From Aquibacillus sediminis (lineage in GTDB: Bacteria; Bacillota; Bacilli; Bacillales; Amphibacillaceae), in contig NZ_SZNM01000012.1 of assembly GCF_005870085.1 (NCBI RefSeq), forward strand, positions 48,085 to 112,084: a DNA stretch of 64,000 bases, read 5' to 3'. Both the position numbers and the translations under genes were made by a program. The notes below the pieces were generated by a model that was given only the letters and a program-made list of their open reading frames with translations, was not told the DNA's origin and ran no database searches. This document shows, piece after piece, positions 62,392 through 64,000 of the stretch; the stretch's first letter is position 1, and each line of letters starts with the position of its first letter.

Positions 62392-62598
62392 AACTCACTC
62401 CAGCTAGTGCTAATTGTTTTTTTAATACTTCCAAATCATTAGCTTCATAGGCTTCTAAAGCTGAATCATATGAACTTAAACCACATCGTAACTTTGCAAG
62501 AGTTGTATAAACATATCTTGTTTTAGTTGGTCGCTTAGTAAAAATCCACCGTTTACTAAAAGAATAAATGTTGAAATAATAATTATTAATCAACGCAA
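62375..62598 (-). pseudogene. Broken small gene overlapping the next
   Basis: Behind GGGGGAATAAA a TTG start reads LR-stop-LIIIISTFILLVNGGFLLS (one nonsense codon, TGA), then shifts frame to SYDSALEAYEANDLEVLKKQ and LALAGVSYEEDC. The 3' end overlaps the start of the gene at 62391, so the two were once coupled. Both partners are now defective. Confidence 0.65.
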
Positions 62599-62660
62599 AT
62601 TTATTCCCCCATTTACAATAATTTTCACACTAGTCTAATCAACTAAAGCTCACCTTTAGT

Positions 62661-62861
62661 TTAAATTCTCCATAGCCATCTAAATAATTTCATAAAACTA
62701 TCAATAATCCATTGATTTTTTTGAATAATTAAATAACTTACTATAATAGAGACAAAGAAAGAAACAGTCGGTAAATTAGTATATAAAATACCTGTTACCA
62801 ATTGGTATAAAATAATTGATGTAATTAGAAGAGACATTATATAAGCTATACCTCTTTTCAT
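62661..62861 (-). CDS. Small two-helix membrane protein
   Basis: 66 residues: IAYIMSLLITSIILYQLVTG, then LPTVSFFVSIIVSYLIIQKN and an amphipathic end WIIDSFMKLFRWLWRI rich in Trp. ATG at 62861 behind GTGGGTG. No family recognised. Confidence 0.62.
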   Translation of the reverse strand: MKRGIAYIMSLLITSIILYQLVTGILYTNLPTVSFFVSIIVSYLIIQKNQWIIDSFMKLFRWLWRI

Positions 62862-62910
62862 ATTGCACCCACTTCTACTAAATTTATATATATTGTGAAT
62901 AAGCTCCCCG

Positions 62911-63363
62911 TTAGCTGAACTGTTCTTCTGGAGATTTCTGACAAGCATTCTTTGTCACATAAGTACCAGCAATAAAATCATGAATAGCACGTTTATCTTC
63001 CCTGATACCAACCATAAAAGCACTTATAATAATACCAATCCCTAACGTAAGAGCATAAACAATCGAAGCCACTCTCTCTCTTAATAGCATTGTTCTATAT
63101 CCTACATTACCACCATCAATACCGACAATCCGATTTCTTACCACTCGCCTCCCTAAAGTGTATCCACACCAAATAATAGGTAATATAATGCCATACAAGA
63201 ATCCTGATAAATCAATAAGACGATAATTATAAACATCTGTAAACAAATACAAGTCTCCGTATAGAGGTATTGAAATGAGAGCTATCGACACAGATATAAT
63301 AATAATATCTAAAATTCGTGCAGTTACCCTATTCCAAAAACCAGCTGGATTATTAACTCTGAT
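62911..63363 (-). CDS. RDD-family membrane protein
   Basis: About 150 residues with three to four helices and the RDD pattern: RVTARILDIIIIS at the first helix (Arg, Asp), then GRRVVRNRIVG and REDKRAIHDFIAGTYV near the end. The head of the protein (RVNNPAGFWNR) is typical, yet no ATG, GTG or TTG lies before it; GAGGGGGA stands seven bases ahead of an ATC (63361-63363). If ATC is not used, translation would begin at GTG 63291 and lose the first helix. RDD proteins are of uncertain function, some being ion antiporters. Confidence 0.78.
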   Translation of the reverse strand: MRVNNPAGFWNRVTARILDIIIISVSIALISIPLYGDLYLFTDVYNYRLIDLSGFLYGIILPIIWCGYTLGRRVVRNRIVGIDGGNVGYRTMLLRERVASIVYALTLGIGIIISAFMVGIREDKRAIHDFIAGTYVTKNACQKSPEEQFS

Positions 63364-63470
63364 AAAAAACTCCCCCTCTAGAATTGCTTTGAATGTATTT
63401 TTTCAACAAACTGCCCTTTACTTCAACAAAGGAAAGCAAGTACCTTTGTTCAGTATTCGCACCCTTTACT

Positions 63471-63647
63471 TTAAAAGATAAATACTAAGGTGGATAAAAC
63501 TAATGCAATAATTGCAAAAAGAAATCGAACAAATACATTTCTTATTTCTTCTTCTGCTTCTGCTTTCCTCATATCTCTTCTGTATTCAAACCAACTATAG
63601 ATGGTAAAAATGAAAAGATAAATTATCAATAGAAGTTGTAATAGCAA
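63471..63647 (-). CDS. Small two-helix protein with charged linker (member 2)
   Basis: 58 residues, TTG start (63645-63647) seven bases behind GGAGG. Helix LLLIIYLFIFTIYSWF, linker EYRRDMRKAEAEEEIRNVF, helix FLFAIIALVLSTLVFIF to the end. Paralogous in layout to 51678-51857. Confidence 0.64.
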   Translation of the reverse strand: MLLQLLLIIYLFIFTIYSWFEYRRDMRKAEAEEEIRNVFVRFLFAIIALVLSTLVFIF

Positions 63648-63727
63648 AAATAAGCCTCCTTAACAATGATTTCACATAAAAACCCAAGAACCTTATTAAA
63701 GATTACTGCCCTTTACTTCAAGAAGTA

Positions 63728-63750
63728 GCATTACCACTCTTTCGGTAATC
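63728..63750. repeat. spacer hairpin GCATTACC...GGTAAT, copy 4
   Basis: GCATTACC, loop ACTCTTTC, GGTAAT, followed by CCCACTCGTTTGTTTAA. Same family as 42111, 59030 and 61660. Confidence 0.68.
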
Positions 63751-63794
63751 CCACTCGTTTGTTTAAAAATTACTTAATTTAGGGTTACAATTTT

Positions 63795-64000
63795 TCATAA
63801 CCACAACAAAAACGCGGATACACCCAGAACGAAAATTGTAGTTATAAGTAATAATGTGAAATGTTCTTTTTTTTCGTTAACTAACATTTCAATAAGTTTG
63901 ACAGCATTAGATAAACCTAAAGAAAGAAGCATACCAAAAAGTAATAAATTTGGAGAATCATTTAAAGTATTCGAACCTACTAACCCCGAAATAGATATAA
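63795..64000 (-). CDS. Membrane protein, partial (start lies beyond window)
   Basis: The C-terminal 67 codons are seen: ISISGLVGSNTLNDSPNLLL, FGMLLSLGLSNAVKLIEML, then LLLITTIFVLGVSAFLLWL and stop. At least two helices. The frame is open to the window edge. Another small membrane protein of the array. Confidence 0.6.
   Translation of the reverse strand, partial: ISISGLVGSNTLNDSPNLLLFGMLLSLGLSNAVKLIEMLVNEKKEHFTLLLITTIFVLGVSAFLLWL

Noticed and set aside
42111..63750. CRISPR array
   Set aside because: The hairpin repeats are hundreds to thousands of bases apart with genes between them, and no cas genes are present.
41355..64000. Chromosomal integron with attC sites
   Set aside because: The spacers form hairpins and the genes share one direction, but I see no attC-type R/L boxes, no integrase, and the hairpins vary too much in form and distance.
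41355..64000. Prophage or conjugative element
   Set aside because: No integrase, terminase, capsid, portal, relaxase or tail genes were seen; M29 peptidase, DUF421 and CotF-like genes are chromosomal types.

Overview
The window reads as a low-G+C, endospore-forming Firmicute of the Bacillaceae. The evidence is a tricistronic GerA-type germination operon with its small fourth subunit, a CotF-like coat protein, a Cys/His-rich gene behind a sigma-K-like promoter, strong AGGAGG-type ribosome sites with frequent TTG/GTG starts, Bacillus-type purine and TPP riboswitches, and a BirA operator. Dispersed palindromes of the kind seen in Oceanobacillus/Virgibacillus-like genomes suggest that part of the family; that placement is inference. 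No rRNA, tRNA, CRISPR array, complete insertion sequence or prophage was seen.

Left part (1-41 kb), ordinary chromosome. An IclR regulator converges on a nucleoside ABC transporter (nupNOPQ type) whose roughly 450-nt leader carries a guanine-class purine riboswitch with a terminator and a possible antiterminator. Then come a large SWIM-SNF2 helicase; a thiamine-precursor ABC system (thiYXZ plus a thiamine-binding protein) under a TPP riboswitch; and a flavin/quinone-stress-like group (DoxX, FMN reductase, luciferase-like monooxygenase) read away from a YodB-like HxlR repressor with one N-terminal Cys. An MFS gene is inactivated by one nonsense codon and sits next to an intact MFS gene. The germination operon, an FMN/FAD/Fe-S enoate or dienoyl reductase, the Cys/His-rich protein, an SDR, a DUF438-hemerythrin-PAS protein, a stress flavoprotein, bioY-bioB under a BirA operator, an intracellular GH10 xylanase with a cre-like site, and a dabB-dabA inorganic-carbon pump with a degenerate carbonic-anhydrase-like partner follow.

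Right part (about 41.3-64 kb), accessory array. More than thirty small genes and gene remnants lie here, almost all on the minus strand. They encode lipoproteins, one- and two-helix membrane proteins and short unknowns. Most have their own strong ribosome site, and they are separated by related hairpin spacers with cores like GCATTACCG...CGGTAATGC or GAGAGGAACGTC...GACGTTCCTCTC. Two gene-plus-spacer units occur twice 10-18 kb apart, two small families recur as diverged paralogues, and at least seven members are pseudogenes, including two decayed copies of a retropepsin-like protease. A CotF-like gene (plus strand), a DUF421 protein and an M29 aminopeptidase are embedded in it. The layout suggests gene gain and loss through repeat-flanked units. 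It is the best candidate in the window for something undescribed, but its function cannot be read from sequence.

Repeat families: long GGGACA palindromes after stop codons (four copies), alternating inverted copies of a TTAGCGGAATCA-type unit (two clusters), and a roughly 45-bp hairpin found twice.
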